Counted from the first letter of the stretch, positions 9,716 to 21,029 are shown. The stretch is DNA of 64,000 bases from Acidimicrobiales bacterium (GCA_020629155.1 JAHDDW010000001.1:415582-479581), one strand, 5' to 3'. Made by a program: numbers and translations. The notes: generated by a model not told the origin, from the sequence alone.

Positions 9716-10093
9716 TTAACTAGAAACTTTAAAGCAACGATGGATACGTACCCCCGTGGTTGCAACGTGCGCTTCAACAGGTGGGCGCATTTTACGGATT
9801 GAGACAGTTGCAGCTTCCAGAAGTGACTGTTCACCCAAAAGACCCATAATTTCAGCTGCCATTTTTTCTAACAAAGCAAACCTATGGTTTGCTGCTAGCT
9901 GCAAGACGGCAGCGATAACTTCACCATAGTTAACAGTATCGTCCAACGCATCTGAGTTGCCTGCTGGTTTCAAATCAACATACATATCAATATCAACTTC
10001 AAGCGGCTGCGTGTGTTCCTGCTCATGCGGCAGAACTCCGCAGTACGCCAACAGTTGCAACCCACGGATTTCTATTCGATCTGTTTGTGTCAT
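9716..10093 (-). CDS. folB: Dihydroneopterin aldolase
   Basis: IEIRGLQLLAYCGVLPHEQE...DTVNYGEV...LLEKMAAEI...PPVEA. Confidence 0.9.
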   Translation of the reverse strand: MTQTDRIEIRGLQLLAYCGVLPHEQEHTQPLEVDIDMYVDLKPAGNSDALDDTVNYGEVIAAVLQLAANHRFALLEKMAAEIMGLLGEQSLLEAATVSIRKMRPPVEAHVATTGVRIHRCFKVSS

Positions 10094-10150
10094 AGATGTA
10101 TCGTGCAGTTATTTTCTCAAGAGCGCAACCTGAGAGCCGATACTCTTTCT

Positions 10151-10399
10151 ATGGCAAAGGTGAAACATTTATCGTGGTTAGAAAAGGTTCGCATTAGAAC
10201 GAAACACAGCACAATTGGTGACCCTCAAACTCGACACTTACGAATCTGCTTTGACGAAATTATTGCCAGCAACAGTTGTAAAGATCTTTTAAAATCAACT
10301 GCCGAAGACCATTTTTATTATGTGCCACCTTCTCTTTTTGATCAGTACTCTTCTGAAGAACTAGCTGACCATTTTGAAGAAGAAGAGTTTTACGAATAA
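10151..10399 (+). CDS. Small acidic hypothetical protein
   Basis: Internal ATG at 10151 avoids antisense overlap with folB; 82 aa. Confidence 0.5.
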   Translation: MAKVKHLSWLEKVRIRTKHSTIGDPQTRHLRICFDEIIASNSCKDLLKSTAEDHFYYVPPSLFDQYSSEELADHFEEEEFYE

Positions 10400-12014
10400 C
10401 CGTCTAACCATACATTTGCCGTCTAGGCTTTCATTTGTGACCTTTCAAGTTGATGCAACAGACGAATGGCTCGCGCTTTCTACACATGCGCAAGCCACCA
10501 AGGACCTAACGATCGCTAGTCTTTTTGAGCAGGACGACAAACGAGCACAAGATTTTACGATAGACACCGAAGACATCTTCTTTGACTATTCAAAACATCG
10601 AATCACGCAAGAAACAATGGCATTGCTTACGAAACTCGCGCGATCACAAGACGTTGAGAACCAGCGCGACGCTATGTTTGCCGGTTCAAAGATAAACACA
10701 ACCGAAAATCGTGCGGTGCTTCACACGGCACTACGTCGACCATCAACTGACCAGTTTATGCTCGGCGACACCGACGTGAGCGCTAAGGTCGAAAATGTGC
10801 TCACACAAATGAGCACATTTTCTGACGCTATCCGAAACGAAACACACACAGGCCACACAGGAAAACCGATCAAATCAATTGTCAACCTCGGCATCGGCGG
10901 CTCTGACTTAGGGCCAGCAATGGCCTATGAAGCACTGCTGCCATACAGCAAGCGAGACCTTGCCGTGCATTTTGTTTCCAACATAGACCCAACTGATCTG
11001 AGCGAAACGCTACATCATTGCGACCCCGAAACAACGCTGTTTGTCATTGTCTCTAAATCGTTTGGCACGATAGAAACCTTGACGAATGCTCATTCAGCTC
11101 GCGTTTGGCTAACGACTAGCCTCGGCGATGAAGCAGTCGAAAAGCACTTTGTTGCTGTATCTACCAACGCCGAAAAAGTCGCCGCCTTTGGCATCAACAC
11201 CGACAATATGTTTGAGTTCTGGGATTGGGTAGGCGGCCGTTACTCGCTGCCGTCAGCTGTTGGGCTTTCGGTGATGATCGCCGTCGGACCGACCCATTTC
11301 AGGGAATTTCTAGCTGGCATGCATGCAATGGACACCCATTTTCAAACAGCACCTCTAGAGCATAATATTCCTGTAATCATGGCGCTGCTCGGCGTTTGGT
11401 ATACCAACTTTTTAGATGCACAGTCACATGCGGTTCTCCCCTATAGCCAACAATTGCGCCGATTCCCAGCGTATTTGCAGCAGCTTGACATGGAAAGCAA
11501 CGGCAAGTCTGTCGACCGCTACGGTACCGCAGTGACCCATGACACAGGGCCGATTATTTGGGGTGAACCTGGCACGAACGGACAACACGCGTTCTATCAG
11601 CTGATTCATCAAGGCACCCGACTTATCCCGTGTGATTTTATCGGCTTCAAAGAGGCTACGTCACCACTAGGCGACCATCATGATTTGTTGATGTCTAACT
11701 TTTTTGCGCAAACACAAGCGCTCGCTTTTGGGCGTGACCACGACAACCCACAACGGGGTTTTGAAGGCAATCAGCCAACAAGCACGCTACTTGCAAACAA
11801 ACTCGATCCTGCGACACTTGGCAAACTTGTAGCCTGCTATGAGCATAAGGTGTTCACTATGGGTGCGATCTGGGGCATTAACTCGTTCGATCAATACGGT
11901 GTTGAACTGGGCAAAGAACTCGCAACAAAAATCCAACCAGACCTACAAAGCAACACCACGTTGAGCTATGACTCGTCGACCAACCAACTCATCGATCAGT
12001 ATCGATCAATCTAA
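10374..12014 (+). CDS. pgi: Glucose-6-phosphate isomerase (true start may be downstream of 10374)
   Basis: [40 protein letters not shown], full-length PGI. Confidence 0.95.
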   Translation: MKKKSFTNNRLTIHLPSRLSFVTFQVDATDEWLALSTHAQATKDLTIASLFEQDDKRAQDFTIDTEDIFFDYSKHRITQETMALLTKLARSQDVENQRDAMFAGSKINTTENRAVLHTALRRPSTDQFMLGDTDVSAKVENVLTQMSTFSDAIRNETHTGHTGKPIKSIVNLGIGGSDLGPAMAYEALLPYSKRDLAVHFVSNIDPTDLSETLHHCDPETTLFVIVSKSFGTIETLTNAHSARVWLTTSLGDEAVEKHFVAVSTNAEKVAAFGINTDNMFEFWDWVGGRYSLPSAVGLSVMIAVGPTHFREFLAGMHAMDTHFQTAPLEHNIPVIMALLGVWYTNFLDAQSHAVLPYSQQLRRFPAYLQQLDMESNGKSVDRYGTAVTHDTGPIIWGEPGTNGQHAFYQLIHQGTRLIPCDFIGFKEATSPLGDHHDLLMSNFFAQTQALAFGRDHDNPQRGFEGNQPTSTLLANKLDPATLGKLVACYEHKVFTMGAIWGINSFDQYGVELGKELATKIQPDLQSNTTLSYDSSTNQLIDQYRSI

Positions 12015-12026
12015 ACACATCCATAG

Positions 12027-12072
12027 AAATTCCGCTTAAGTCGAATTTGAAAATCGATTTAAGCGGAAATTT
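12027..12072. promoter_or_regulatory. Imperfect inverted repeat between pgi and the DUF234 ATPase gene (operator or terminator)
   Basis: AAATTCCGCTTAAGTCGA...TCGATTTAAGCGGAAATTT; core TTCCGCTTAA/TTAAGCGGAA perfect. Confidence 0.6.
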
Positions 12073-12130
12073 ATAGAAATATAGTATATCCTTTGGTAAC
12101 GCTACACAACACAGCTAGAGGATCACCACC

Positions 12131-13534
12131 ATGTTCGTAGGTAGAGAAACTGAACTTCGCATCTTAAAGCAATCAATAACCAACCAAGAAGCAGATATAG
12201 CCGTTATTTATGGACGTCGACGTATAGGGAAAACCGAGCTAATTCGGCAAGCTGTTTCTTCGACAACTACATCTGGGTTATTTATAGAGGGTGTAGAAAA
12301 CCGTCCCAAATCTGAGCAGATACAACGATTCTGCTTCCAGATAGCAGAAATAGTTACCACACCTAAAAAAAGGCCAAAAACTTGGGCTGAGGCTTTTCAC
12401 CTTCTCACTCCGAGCCTCAGAGAAAAGCCTCGCATACTAGTTCTAGATGAGTTTCAATGGCTGGCCAATTATCGAAAGGAAATCGTCGCAGATCTAAAAT
12501 TGATTTGGGATCAATATTGGAGCCAAATACCTGGCGTCAAACTTATTCTTTGTGGCTCTATAGCCTCTTTCATGAAAGACAAGGTAGTGCAATCTAGCGC
12601 ACTGTATGGGCGAGCTCGAACGATTATTCATTTGAAAGAGCTTAACCTTAGAGAGACACAACAACTTCTCGGCTGTCAACCTGTTAAAGCGCTTGAAGCA
12701 CAAATGCTTGTTGGAGGAGTTCCTCAATATCTTGCCCTCATGAAACCATACGTTGCTCCTCAACAAGCCATAAGCGAGCTAGCTTTCAGCGAACATGGAT
12801 TTCTGAAAAATGAATTTCAGCGCATCTTCGTCAGCCATTTCGGGAAAAACCCTGACCATGAAAAAATAATTCGCTTTCTAGCCAACCACCCTTACGGGGT
12901 CACCAGAAAAAAACTACAGGCAGGCGCTGGATTAAGCGACGGCGGCGGGCTAACGCAGCATCTTAGCGACCTTGAAGCAGCTGGCTTCATTTCTTCTTCT
13001 ACTCCAGTTAACAAAAAACGTACTTCTACTTTGATTCGTTATGAGATAACAGATCATTATCTACGATTTTATATTGCTTTTATAGAGCCAAACCTTGCTT
13101 TAGCAGAGTCTTCCAAAAACGTATTCGAAAAAATTGCTGCGTCACAATCATATCGAACATGGTTAGGACGTTCTTTTGAATACGTTTGCCGCAATCACAC
13201 TGCACAAATTGCTAAAGCACTGGGCTTCTCAGCGGTGAATTACACCTATGGCCCTTATTTTAAAAGATCTGACAATGATACAGCTGGAGTACAAATCGAT
13301 TTATTGTTTGACCGTGCCGATAACGTTCTCACTATATGCGAAATGAAACATCGCAAAGAGAAAACTGGGCTGTCAACGTATAAAGAGCTAGAGAAGAAAG
13401 AAAATATTTTACAGAAAAAGTTCCCTCAAAAAATAACGCACAAAGCACTCATCACATCCAGCGGAGCGAGCAAAGAACTAACCGATCATGTAGGTCACCA
13501 TAACATTGTCACCCTAGATCAGCTGTTTCACTAA
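12131..13534 (+). CDS. Archaeal-type ATPase with DUF234-like C-terminal domain
   Basis: MFVGRETELRILKQS, Walker A YGRRRIGKTELI, LVLDEFQ, C-terminal QIDLLF...ICEMKH. Confidence 0.85.
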   Translation: MFVGRETELRILKQSITNQEADIAVIYGRRRIGKTELIRQAVSSTTTSGLFIEGVENRPKSEQIQRFCFQIAEIVTTPKKRPKTWAEAFHLLTPSLREKPRILVLDEFQWLANYRKEIVADLKLIWDQYWSQIPGVKLILCGSIASFMKDKVVQSSALYGRARTIIHLKELNLRETQQLLGCQPVKALEAQMLVGGVPQYLALMKPYVAPQQAISELAFSEHGFLKNEFQRIFVSHFGKNPDHEKIIRFLANHPYGVTRKKLQAGAGLSDGGGLTQHLSDLEAAGFISSSTPVNKKRTSTLIRYEITDHYLRFYIAFIEPNLALAESSKNVFEKIAASQSYRTWLGRSFEYVCRNHTAQIAKALGFSAVNYTYGPYFKRSDNDTAGVQIDLLFDRADNVLTICEMKHRKEKTGLSTYKELEKKENILQKKFPQKITHKALITSSGASKELTDHVGHHNIVTLDQLFH

Positions 13535-13589
13535 CCTTTGAAATCTGGAACCGTCTGCATCTTCGTGAAGGACAGCAATGACATATGAT

Positions 13590-14294
13590 TTAAAGCAATT
13601 GCCCCGACCACGGCTGCGGAACGCCATCGGTTGAAGTTGTGATATATCGATACCCTTGAACGTCGACTTCGCCGTCAGGCCCTAGGTCCACAGACAGAAA
13701 ATCCCATGCGTCTTTATGCAACTCTAGCGTTGCTCCAGGACCAATATCAGTTGTAACACCTGGAGCTTCATGTGTCCAACGATGATCACGAAACCCGATA
13801 CCTTTGACGCGGCAGCGAGCGATAAGCACACTATCAGTTTGCAGGTACACAACGCCGTCAGGTCGCAGCTCTTTCGGCATGGATGAAATTGGCAACCACG
13901 TACTATCTGCCCCTCGGGTGTGATATCGCAGGTTATTCTCTGGGATTTCATAGGCTAAATCTTTATCCCCAAACAAGACTGGCAGCGGATCAACATCGGT
14001 TTTCGGCAGCTTCGTTGACACTCTCGGAGCAGACGATTTCGAAGAAGACCGTTTTCTACGCTGACCAGACGTACCCGTCTTCACCCGTTTTTTCGGTTCA
14101 GATTTTGCTACTGGCTTCGGAGCTGGAGGTTTTGGCATCAACGCATGTGGCAGCAACATACAGTCAGTGCACGTAGCCCACGGTTGAGGCATATCATGTT
14201 CACAAATAAAATCTTCGGCGACCTTCAAATCAGACCTCTTCTCTCTTGCCAACCTGAATTCTATCTTCTCGATCGCCTTTGCTAGTTTTATCAC
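13590..14294 (-). CDS. Conserved hypothetical protein with N-terminal CEH...CTDC putative metal site
   Basis: ICEHDMPQPWATCTDCMLLP plus conserved C-terminal domain. Confidence 0.6.
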   Translation of the reverse strand: MIKLAKAIEKIEFRLAREKRSDLKVAEDFICEHDMPQPWATCTDCMLLPHALMPKPPAPKPVAKSEPKKRVKTGTSGQRRKRSSSKSSAPRVSTKLPKTDVDPLPVLFGDKDLAYEIPENNLRYHTRGADSTWLPISSMPKELRPDGVVYLQTDSVLIARCRVKGIGFRDHRWTHEAPGVTTDIGPGATLELHKDAWDFLSVDLGPDGEVDVQGYRYITTSTDGVPQPWSGQLL

Positions 14295-14379
14295 TTCAAT
14301 TTCAAGAAGTAATCTTCTCTTTCGTTAGCCTCAGCATTATTTAAAGTTGGGATTGACCGCTAAACCAAACACATACTTA

Positions 14380-14548
14380 TAGTTGCTTAGGTCGTCATTC
14401 CCACGAAAGTGGGAATCTCTCCTGAGCAAGATCCCCGATTTCTCGGCGATGACCACCCCAGATTCAAGAGAGCAAAACCGATAGCGCTACCTTGTGAGTA
14501 AAAATATTTTAAAGTTCGACGTACCTTTGGAACCATCCATCTAGCTAT
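14380..14548. repeat. REP/MITE-like element copy 1
   Basis: GTCATTCCCACGAAAGTGGGAATCTC ... GATCCCCGATTTCTCGGCGATGAC ... CCTTTGGAACCATCCATCTAGCTA; homologous to copies at 39963 and 59130. Confidence 0.8.
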
Positions 14549-14590
14549 TCAAGGTGTCCTTGATACGTTACAGCTAAGGCTTGAGCACAA

Positions 14591-15481
14591 CTAGCTTGCT
14601 GCGAAATATTTACCGTTGATATATGGAAACGCCGCTGCAACAAGGATAACAACGACACCTAGATACGCAAAAGTAGGCAAAGTCTCATCAAAAAACATAA
14701 CCCCGAAGATAATGCCAAAAACAATTTCAAGCGTTCCAATCACACCAGCTATGCCAGCGTCAACATAGCTCATCCCCCGAAGCATAAGCCACGACGAAAG
14801 AACAGAGGCAAACGCGAAAATAGCTAGATACACCCATTCGACATGTAAGCCAATTTGTGGCAGAGGTTCACGCAAAATAAATATCATTGGGGTGTTAGCA
14901 AGCATTCCGGTAACCCACATTGCAACAACTGCTTGGGTTGTCGAATAAGGCAACCGTTTCGCCAGTACAGTATTTGCAGCTACCGAAAGGCCACTAACAA
15001 CAGCAAAAACAAGAGCCAAACTGTTTGAACCTTCACTAGCTGTTGTTATGTACACAAGCGCAAGCCCTGCGACTCCGATGCAGGCAGACAAGAGTTTCTC
15101 TTGCGTAATTCTCTCTTTTGCAAATAGCCAACCAAAAAATATCATGCCGATAATTATGGCCACATAATTTAGACTGAAACTAACCCCGATTCCTGCGTTA
15201 AGAACAGAATAATAGAACAAACCCCAAATCAACGAGGACACCATAGTCATTCCAGTAAGCACTCTCCAGTTCTTACCGAACTCAAACGAAGGCAACTCAC
15301 CAGTCAGAACCGCGAAAGGTACTACAATCATCAATACGACAACGCTGCGTAGCGCCGCTGCTGTATAACCGCCAAAGAAATCGCCCATTAAGGTCGTCCA
15401 AATTCCATAGCTAGCATAGAAAAAAGATGATGCTATAACGAGGCCATAACCCAAAGAACTACTCGATTTTTTGTTACCCAC
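14591..15481 (-). CDS. EamA/DMT family transporter
   Basis: About 10 TM segments, EamA-like repeats. Confidence 0.8.
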   Translation of the reverse strand: MGNKKSSSSLGYGLVIASSFFYASYGIWTTLMGDFFGGYTAAALRSVVVLMIVVPFAVLTGELPSFEFGKNWRVLTGMTMVSSLIWGLFYYSVLNAGIGVSFSLNYVAIIIGMIFFGWLFAKERITQEKLLSACIGVAGLALVYITTASEGSNSLALVFAVVSGLSVAANTVLAKRLPYSTTQAVVAMWVTGMLANTPMIFILREPLPQIGLHVEWVYLAIFAFASVLSSWLMLRGMSYVDAGIAGVIGTLEIVFGIIFGVMFFDETLPTFAYLGVVVILVAAAFPYINGKYFAAS

Positions 15482-15496
15482 TAGTATATTCTAGCT

Positions 15497-16816
15497 CTAT
15501 ACCTGAGTAATAACTGTGGTCTTCGCTGGGGCCAACGTTTTTTGATCGACATCGACGATATCTTTATCTTGTTCTAGCATGCGGAACGAAACTGCGACGG
15601 CTGCCATCACAACAAATAGCTGATGAGGCACCTGCAAATAGAACGGAAGCTGCACCAACGAAATAAGCAACACAGTATGTGCCCACATGCCAGAAAGGGT
15701 TCGCTGTCGACGCGTTTTGAAGAAAAACGTGAACAAAGCACCGACCCAGCCGATAGCGCCGATGAAACCTGTTGCGAACAGAAGGTTCCACAGCTGCCCG
15801 TGCGTCCCGATTGGAGGGAGATTACGCACATTAGGTCGTGGCGCACCCCAACCAAAAACAGGTCGCTCGATGGAACCTTCAATCGCTGAAACAGCTAAAC
15901 CACCACGATCTTCATCTGAGTGTCCGCTATCGAGACGCGCAGCGACAAGACCGCCAAGAGGTGTTGCGAAATAAAGCGCTACGAATAACACAAAAACAGC
16001 GATTATACGACTAATAGCTTTACGTTGACCAGCAACACCTAAACGGAAAGAAACATAGAGCATGCCGATGCCAAGACTCAACCAAAGCCCACGGTTCAAA
16101 GAAACAACACCTGGGATAATAGAAGCAACCAGAAAAAAATTGATTAAACGAGGCGGAAACCTTGTTCGTGCTTCGTGCAACGCCATAAACCCAAACGGCG
16201 TCAACAACGCAAGCATAGAACCCCAACTATTGGTATAAGGAAAAGGAGCTTTCGGTCGAGGCACAGGGAAACCAACAATGTCTTGCACATCGGCAAAGCC
16301 AGGGCGAACGAGTGTCGCGATCAACTCGTTTTCTAACAAAGCGCTTGGCATAAGATATGCCATTGGCGAGTTAAAAGAAAACTCGCCAATAAAAAAAGCT
16401 AGGTACCCACCGACAACAACTGCCATCCAGAAAAAGGTGAAAACTCGAATGATTCGGCTCGTCGAAACAGATTCACCACCGTTGATCAGGTACAGCAAAA
16501 ATATAGTGGCCCCTATGTAATAGCCAAAACGCAGAACATACCCTGACATTCGCGGCGCCGTGTCGATACTTAAACCAGAACCCAAAACAGCGACCAGAAA
16601 TAACATCCAAAGCCCAAACCCAGCTGGGGCAACAAGATTGCGTCGCCGCACTAGATAAACTGCCATAGGAATTGCCAACACAACCCACATGAAACCTGCA
16701 ATACCAAGCAGAAACCACAACGGATAAAACGCAATCATCAACAAAACAGGCCATGTCGGTAATGGCGTTTCGGCTTCTATGCGAAAAACGTTACTGTTTT
16801 GTTTAGACGCTGACAT
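15497..16816 (-). CDS. O-antigen ligase/Wzy-like polymerase
   Basis: Polytopic protein with TNSWGSMLALL and GTHGQLWNLLFATGFIGAIGW (Wzy_C-like H-containing loop). Confidence 0.75.
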   Translation of the reverse strand: MSASKQNSNVFRIEAETPLPTWPVLLMIAFYPLWFLLGIAGFMWVVLAIPMAVYLVRRRNLVAPAGFGLWMLFLVAVLGSGLSIDTAPRMSGYVLRFGYYIGATIFLLYLINGGESVSTSRIIRVFTFFWMAVVVGGYLAFFIGEFSFNSPMAYLMPSALLENELIATLVRPGFADVQDIVGFPVPRPKAPFPYTNSWGSMLALLTPFGFMALHEARTRFPPRLINFFLVASIIPGVVSLNRGLWLSLGIGMLYVSFRLGVAGQRKAISRIIAVFVLFVALYFATPLGGLVAARLDSGHSDEDRGGLAVSAIEGSIERPVFGWGAPRPNVRNLPPIGTHGQLWNLLFATGFIGAIGWVGALFTFFFKTRRQRTLSGMWAHTVLLISLVQLPFYLQVPHQLFVVMAAVAVSFRMLEQDKDIVDVDQKTLAPAKTTVITQV

Positions 16817-16821
16817 GCGCT

Positions 16822-18372
16822 TTACGAACGAGAATTCTCTGCGACGACAACACCAACAACATCAGAACCGACGTTGCGTATCTGATTAACTGACTGTGCG
16901 ATTTCGCTTCGAGATTCAACGCCACTTTCAGCGACGATCACCGTTCCATCACACATTTTTGCGATATCCACCGCATCAGCAACCTGCAAGATAGGCGGCG
17001 CTTCAACCATCACCAGGTCATATTCAGCACCTACCGCTGAGATAAGACGACTAAACGATTCGCTTTGTAGAATGTCGGCTGGATTCTCATCGATAGTGCC
17101 CGCTCCTAGTAAGAACAAATTAGTGTCAACGTAATCCAGGTGCTGAATCGCAGCCGATAAGCTTACTTTGCCTGCGATCACGTCACTCAGGCCAGGGCCA
17201 TCATGCAACGTATTATCTCGCAAGTTTGCGCCGACAAGCACCGTTCGACGACCCGAACGTGCCGCTGTTGCCGCCAAGTTAGACGCAACAAACGGCGTCG
17301 AGGTACCTTTTTCTACACCAGCAACAAGCACTAAAGATTTGTTGTCTTCGTCTAAGTTAAATGACAAACTACCTTGCACACGACGATATGCATCGCCGCC
17401 AGAAGTATTGGTCGCAAAGAGCGACATGCCTGATTTTCGCTTGCCCGAAACTGGTGCAGTTCCAAGCAAAGGCGCTCCGATGGCTGCAAGCTCGGCTTCA
17501 GGGTTACGGAGTCGATCGTCTTGCCTGTCAAGAAGAAGCGCAATTGCAAACCCGACACTAGCACCAAGTAACGCACCTAAAAGAGGTGCTGCTAGTGGAG
17601 GGATACCGCCAGCATTTGGAACACGCGCATCGAGTAGGATAACGCCTGGGTCTACAGTTCCAGCTTCAAGGTTCGCAAATTTGGAACCGATTTCTTCAAG
17701 TTCTCGTTTCTTTGAAATAACATCATAAGGTTCAGACTTCACAGTGCCGTCTATGACCTCTTCATCACTCGGCAAGATTTCTTCGAGCTCTTCAACAAGA
17801 ACAGCCTCTCTAGCAGCAAGATTTTCTCGCGCCTGCAACCGTGCAGATGACTCTTCGCTTTCTCTAAAATCAAGGTAGGCAACTGCTACCGATTGAGCAA
17901 GTTCTATCGCCCTATCTTCTGACGCTGCATTAGCAGTAAAAACAAGGATCTGAGAATCAGGCCGCACCTCTACATCAACTTTTTCTAATACATCACGAAC
18001 GACAGCACTATCCACATCAGCAATAGCGCTGGCCGCTTCAGAAACTTCTGCTGAACTTAGATCATCTGAGGCTTGCAACTCCGCTGCTTGCAGTAACTTG
18101 ACTGAAAGCTCGGCAACTCGACCAGATGAAGCGACGGCTTTTTCTGTCGAGGTATTAATTTGACGGTCTATATCAAGATTAGGAGCGTCGCTTTGACTAA
18201 CAATAGGTTTGATCTGCACTCTAGACTCGGCAGTAAACTCGCTGCTTCGAAGCTGGAAGAGCAAAAACCCTGCTACAGCGCCGAGGGCTGCCAACCCAGC
18301 AACAACAAGAAACCACTTCTTCATTGCTCCAAAATAGTCAGAGACATTCACCACAGAACGTTTTTGTGACAT
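16822..18372 (-). CDS. Wzz chain-length determinant fused to BY-kinase-like domain
   Basis: N-terminal Wzz with TM, C-terminal CpsD-like domain with altered Walker motifs; start placed at MSQKR (18372). Confidence 0.75.
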   Translation of the reverse strand: MSQKRSVVNVSDYFGAMKKWFLVVAGLAALGAVAGFLLFQLRSSEFTAESRVQIKPIVSQSDAPNLDIDRQINTSTEKAVASSGRVAELSVKLLQAAELQASDDLSSAEVSEAASAIADVDSAVVRDVLEKVDVEVRPDSQILVFTANAASEDRAIELAQSVAVAYLDFRESEESSARLQARENLAAREAVLVEELEEILPSDEEVIDGTVKSEPYDVISKKRELEEIGSKFANLEAGTVDPGVILLDARVPNAGGIPPLAAPLLGALLGASVGFAIALLLDRQDDRLRNPEAELAAIGAPLLGTAPVSGKRKSGMSLFATNTSGGDAYRRVQGSLSFNLDEDNKSLVLVAGVEKGTSTPFVASNLAATAARSGRRTVLVGANLRDNTLHDGPGLSDVIAGKVSLSAAIQHLDYVDTNLFLLGAGTIDENPADILQSESFSRLISAVGAEYDLVMVEAPPILQVADAVDIAKMCDGTVIVAESGVESRSEIAQSVNQIRNVGSDVVGVVVAENSRS

Positions 18373-18744
18373 GTACGGCCTTTCCAAGTTAGTACTGCAG
18401 ATCGACAGTTCTAGCGAAAGATTTAGCAACTTACACTAGTAACCAGTCCTAAACTATCTCAGAAATAGAGAACCAGCACAACTGTGAACCTCTAGAAAAA
18501 CGTTTTAGCAAGATGAACAAACCACGTACTCTTGAAACAGATAGAAACTCTCAGAAACTTTTTCCACCTAACTGCTTCGACAAAGACATGCGAAAACCTG
18601 CGAGAAAACGCTGAAACGAAACAGAGAACCAGATGAATCTGAAATTGCTAGCGATTTCCTAGAGAGCATCCTTACAGTAGGGATGCAACTGTGCCGATAG
18701 TCAACTAGTCTATACACCGAATCCACCTAACGATTTGAGAAATA

Positions 18745-19650
18745 ATGAGAACACAAGTATCACATCTACAGGCGCTTGAGTCTGAAGCCATATTTATTTT
18801 TCGTGAAGTGGCGGCAGAGTTTGAGAAACCTGTCCTGCTTTTTTCTGGCGGCAAAGATTCTATTCTTTTGTTGCATCTGGCTGTTAAAGCATTTGCTCCT
18901 GCTCCTGTGCCGTTTCCTATCATGCATGTCGACACTGGCCATAACTTTCCCGAGGTTATAGAGTTTCGAGATCGTCGAGTGCAAGAAACAGGTGTGAAAC
19001 TTATTGTCGCTTCGGTGCAAGACGCAATCGACTCGGGCAAAGTTGTCGAAGAAAAAGGGCCGAACGCTTCGCGTAACCGCCTACAGATCACAGCATTACT
19101 TGATGGAATTGAAGAACACAAATTTGATGCTCTTTTCGGTGGCGCCCGCCGAGATGAAGAAAAAGCTCGTGCGAAAGAACGCATCTATAGTTTCCGTGAT
19201 GAGTTCGGCCAGTGGGACCCGAAAGGGCAACGTCCCGAGCTGTGGAACCTCTATAACGGTCGTCATAAACCTGGTGAACATATGCGAGTGTTCCCGATCT
19301 CTAACTGGACAGAGCTTGACGTGTGGAACTACATTAAAGAGTACGAAGTCGCAGTTCCTGATGTCTATTTCGCCCACAAGCGTAAAGTGTTCCAGCGAGA
19401 TGGTATGTGGCTGGGCGTAACCGAATTTTTAGAACCGCAAGAAGGCGAAGTGGTTGAAGAACGCCTTGTTCGGTTCCGTACAATCGGCGACGCTACATGC
19501 ACGGGTGCTGTTGACTCGCCAGCTAAAACTATCGAACAAGTTATTGAAGAAGTGGGCGCAACAAGAATCACTGAACGAGGCGCTACACGGGCAGATGACC
19601 GCACCGCCGAGGCTGCTATGGAAGATCGCAAGAAAGAAGGCTATTTCTGA
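18745..19650 (+). CDS. cysD: Sulfate adenylyltransferase subunit 2
   Basis: FSGGKDSILLLHLA, HVDTGHNFPEVIEFRD, FGGARRDEEKARAKER. Confidence 0.95.
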   Translation: MRTQVSHLQALESEAIFIFREVAAEFEKPVLLFSGGKDSILLLHLAVKAFAPAPVPFPIMHVDTGHNFPEVIEFRDRRVQETGVKLIVASVQDAIDSGKVVEEKGPNASRNRLQITALLDGIEEHKFDALFGGARRDEEKARAKERIYSFRDEFGQWDPKGQRPELWNLYNGRHKPGEHMRVFPISNWTELDVWNYIKEYEVAVPDVYFAHKRKVFQRDGMWLGVTEFLEPQEGEVVEERLVRFRTIGDATCTGAVDSPAKTIEQVIEEVGATRITERGATRADDRTAEAAMEDRKKEGYF

Positions 19651-20903
19651 TGGAACTATTACGACTTGCAACAGCAGGGTCTGTTGATGACGGCAAAAGC
19701 ACGTTAATCGGCCGCCTGCTTTATGACTCTAAATCTATTTTTGAAGACCAACTTGAATCTATCGAAGAAACAAGCGCAGCTAGAGGCGACGAACATGTCA
19801 ACCTTGCGTTGTTAACAGACGGTCTCCGTGCCGAGCGTGAACAGGGTATCACTATCGACGTCGCGCATCGCTATTTCGCCACACCGAAACGTAAATTTAT
19901 TATTGCTGACACTCCGGGTCACATTCAATACACCCGAAATATGGTGACTGGTGCGTCGACAGCGAACTTGGCAATCATTTTGATCGATGCTCGCAAAGGC
20001 ATTTTAGAACAGTCTAAGCGGCACTCTTTTATCGCTAGCTTGCTGCAAATTCCGCACCTTGTTTTAGCGGTCAATAAAATGGACTTGGTTGATTATAGCC
20101 AAGAAGTATTCGACAAAATCCGTAAAGACTACACTGCGTTCGCAAGCAAGCTTGACATTGGCGACCTCACATTCATCCCGCTTTCTGCCCTGAAAGGTGA
20201 CAACGTAGTTGATCGCAGCGCCAACATGAGTTGGTATGAAGGGTCGACGCTGCTGCATCATCTCGAAGATGTGCATATAGCGTCTGACCGCAACATGGTC
20301 GATGCTCGTTTCCCTGTGCAATACGTCATCCGACCACAAAGCGAAAAACTACCTGATTATAGAGGCTACGCTGGTACCGTTGCTGGTGGTATTCTTCGCA
20401 AAGGAGACGACGTTGTCGCATTGCCGTCTGGTTTTGCTTCAAAGGTTGCAAAGATTGAACAAGCTGGTCAAGAAATCGACGAAGCGTGCGCTCCTATGGC
20501 TGTCACCGTTTCACTTGAAGACGAGTTAGATATCAGCCGTGGCGACATGCTTTGCCGCGCGAATAACCAGGCGACACCCACACAAGATATTGAAGCGATG
20601 GTGTGTTGGATGTCTGAAGCTTCACAGCTGCAAGAAGGTGCAAAGCTTGCGATTAAGCACACAACTAGGTGGGCCCGCACCATCGTGAAAGATCTTCGCT
20701 ACAAACTTGACATCAATACGTTAAGCCGTGACGAATCAGCTACTTCACTTACGCTTAACGAAATTGGCCGTATCAAGTTGCGTACGACACAGCCGTTGCT
20801 CGCCGATAAATACAGCCGTAACCACATAACAGGAAGTTTCATTCTTGTAGACGAGAACACAAACGTTACAGTTGGCGCTGGCATGATCATTAACACGAAA
20901 TAG
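19650..20903 (+). CDS. cysN: Sulfate adenylyltransferase subunit 1
   Basis: TAGSVDDGKSTLIGRLLYD, DTPGHIQYTRNM, NKMD. Confidence 0.95.
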   Translation: MELLRLATAGSVDDGKSTLIGRLLYDSKSIFEDQLESIEETSAARGDEHVNLALLTDGLRAEREQGITIDVAHRYFATPKRKFIIADTPGHIQYTRNMVTGASTANLAIILIDARKGILEQSKRHSFIASLLQIPHLVLAVNKMDLVDYSQEVFDKIRKDYTAFASKLDIGDLTFIPLSALKGDNVVDRSANMSWYEGSTLLHHLEDVHIASDRNMVDARFPVQYVIRPQSEKLPDYRGYAGTVAGGILRKGDDVVALPSGFASKVAKIEQAGQEIDEACAPMAVTVSLEDELDISRGDMLCRANNQATPTQDIEAMVCWMSEASQLQEGAKLAIKHTTRWARTIVKDLRYKLDINTLSRDESATSLTLNEIGRIKLRTTQPLLADKYSRNHITGSFILVDENTNVTVGAGMIINTK

Positions 20904-21029
20904 GCAACTAAAAGAATTGCAGCTGCCTCTGTAACACCGTCCCCTTAGGCGTTTACGCAGCTTTTTCGCGGATTACTACTGAGGTTCATTTATTCCGCTA
21001 AGCAGACTAGCTAGTAGAGGTTGTAGAAA

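Noticed and set aside
20904-21029. cysN-cysC intergenic region considered as a riboswitch or ncRNA
   Set aside because: No clear conserved fold recognised by eye.
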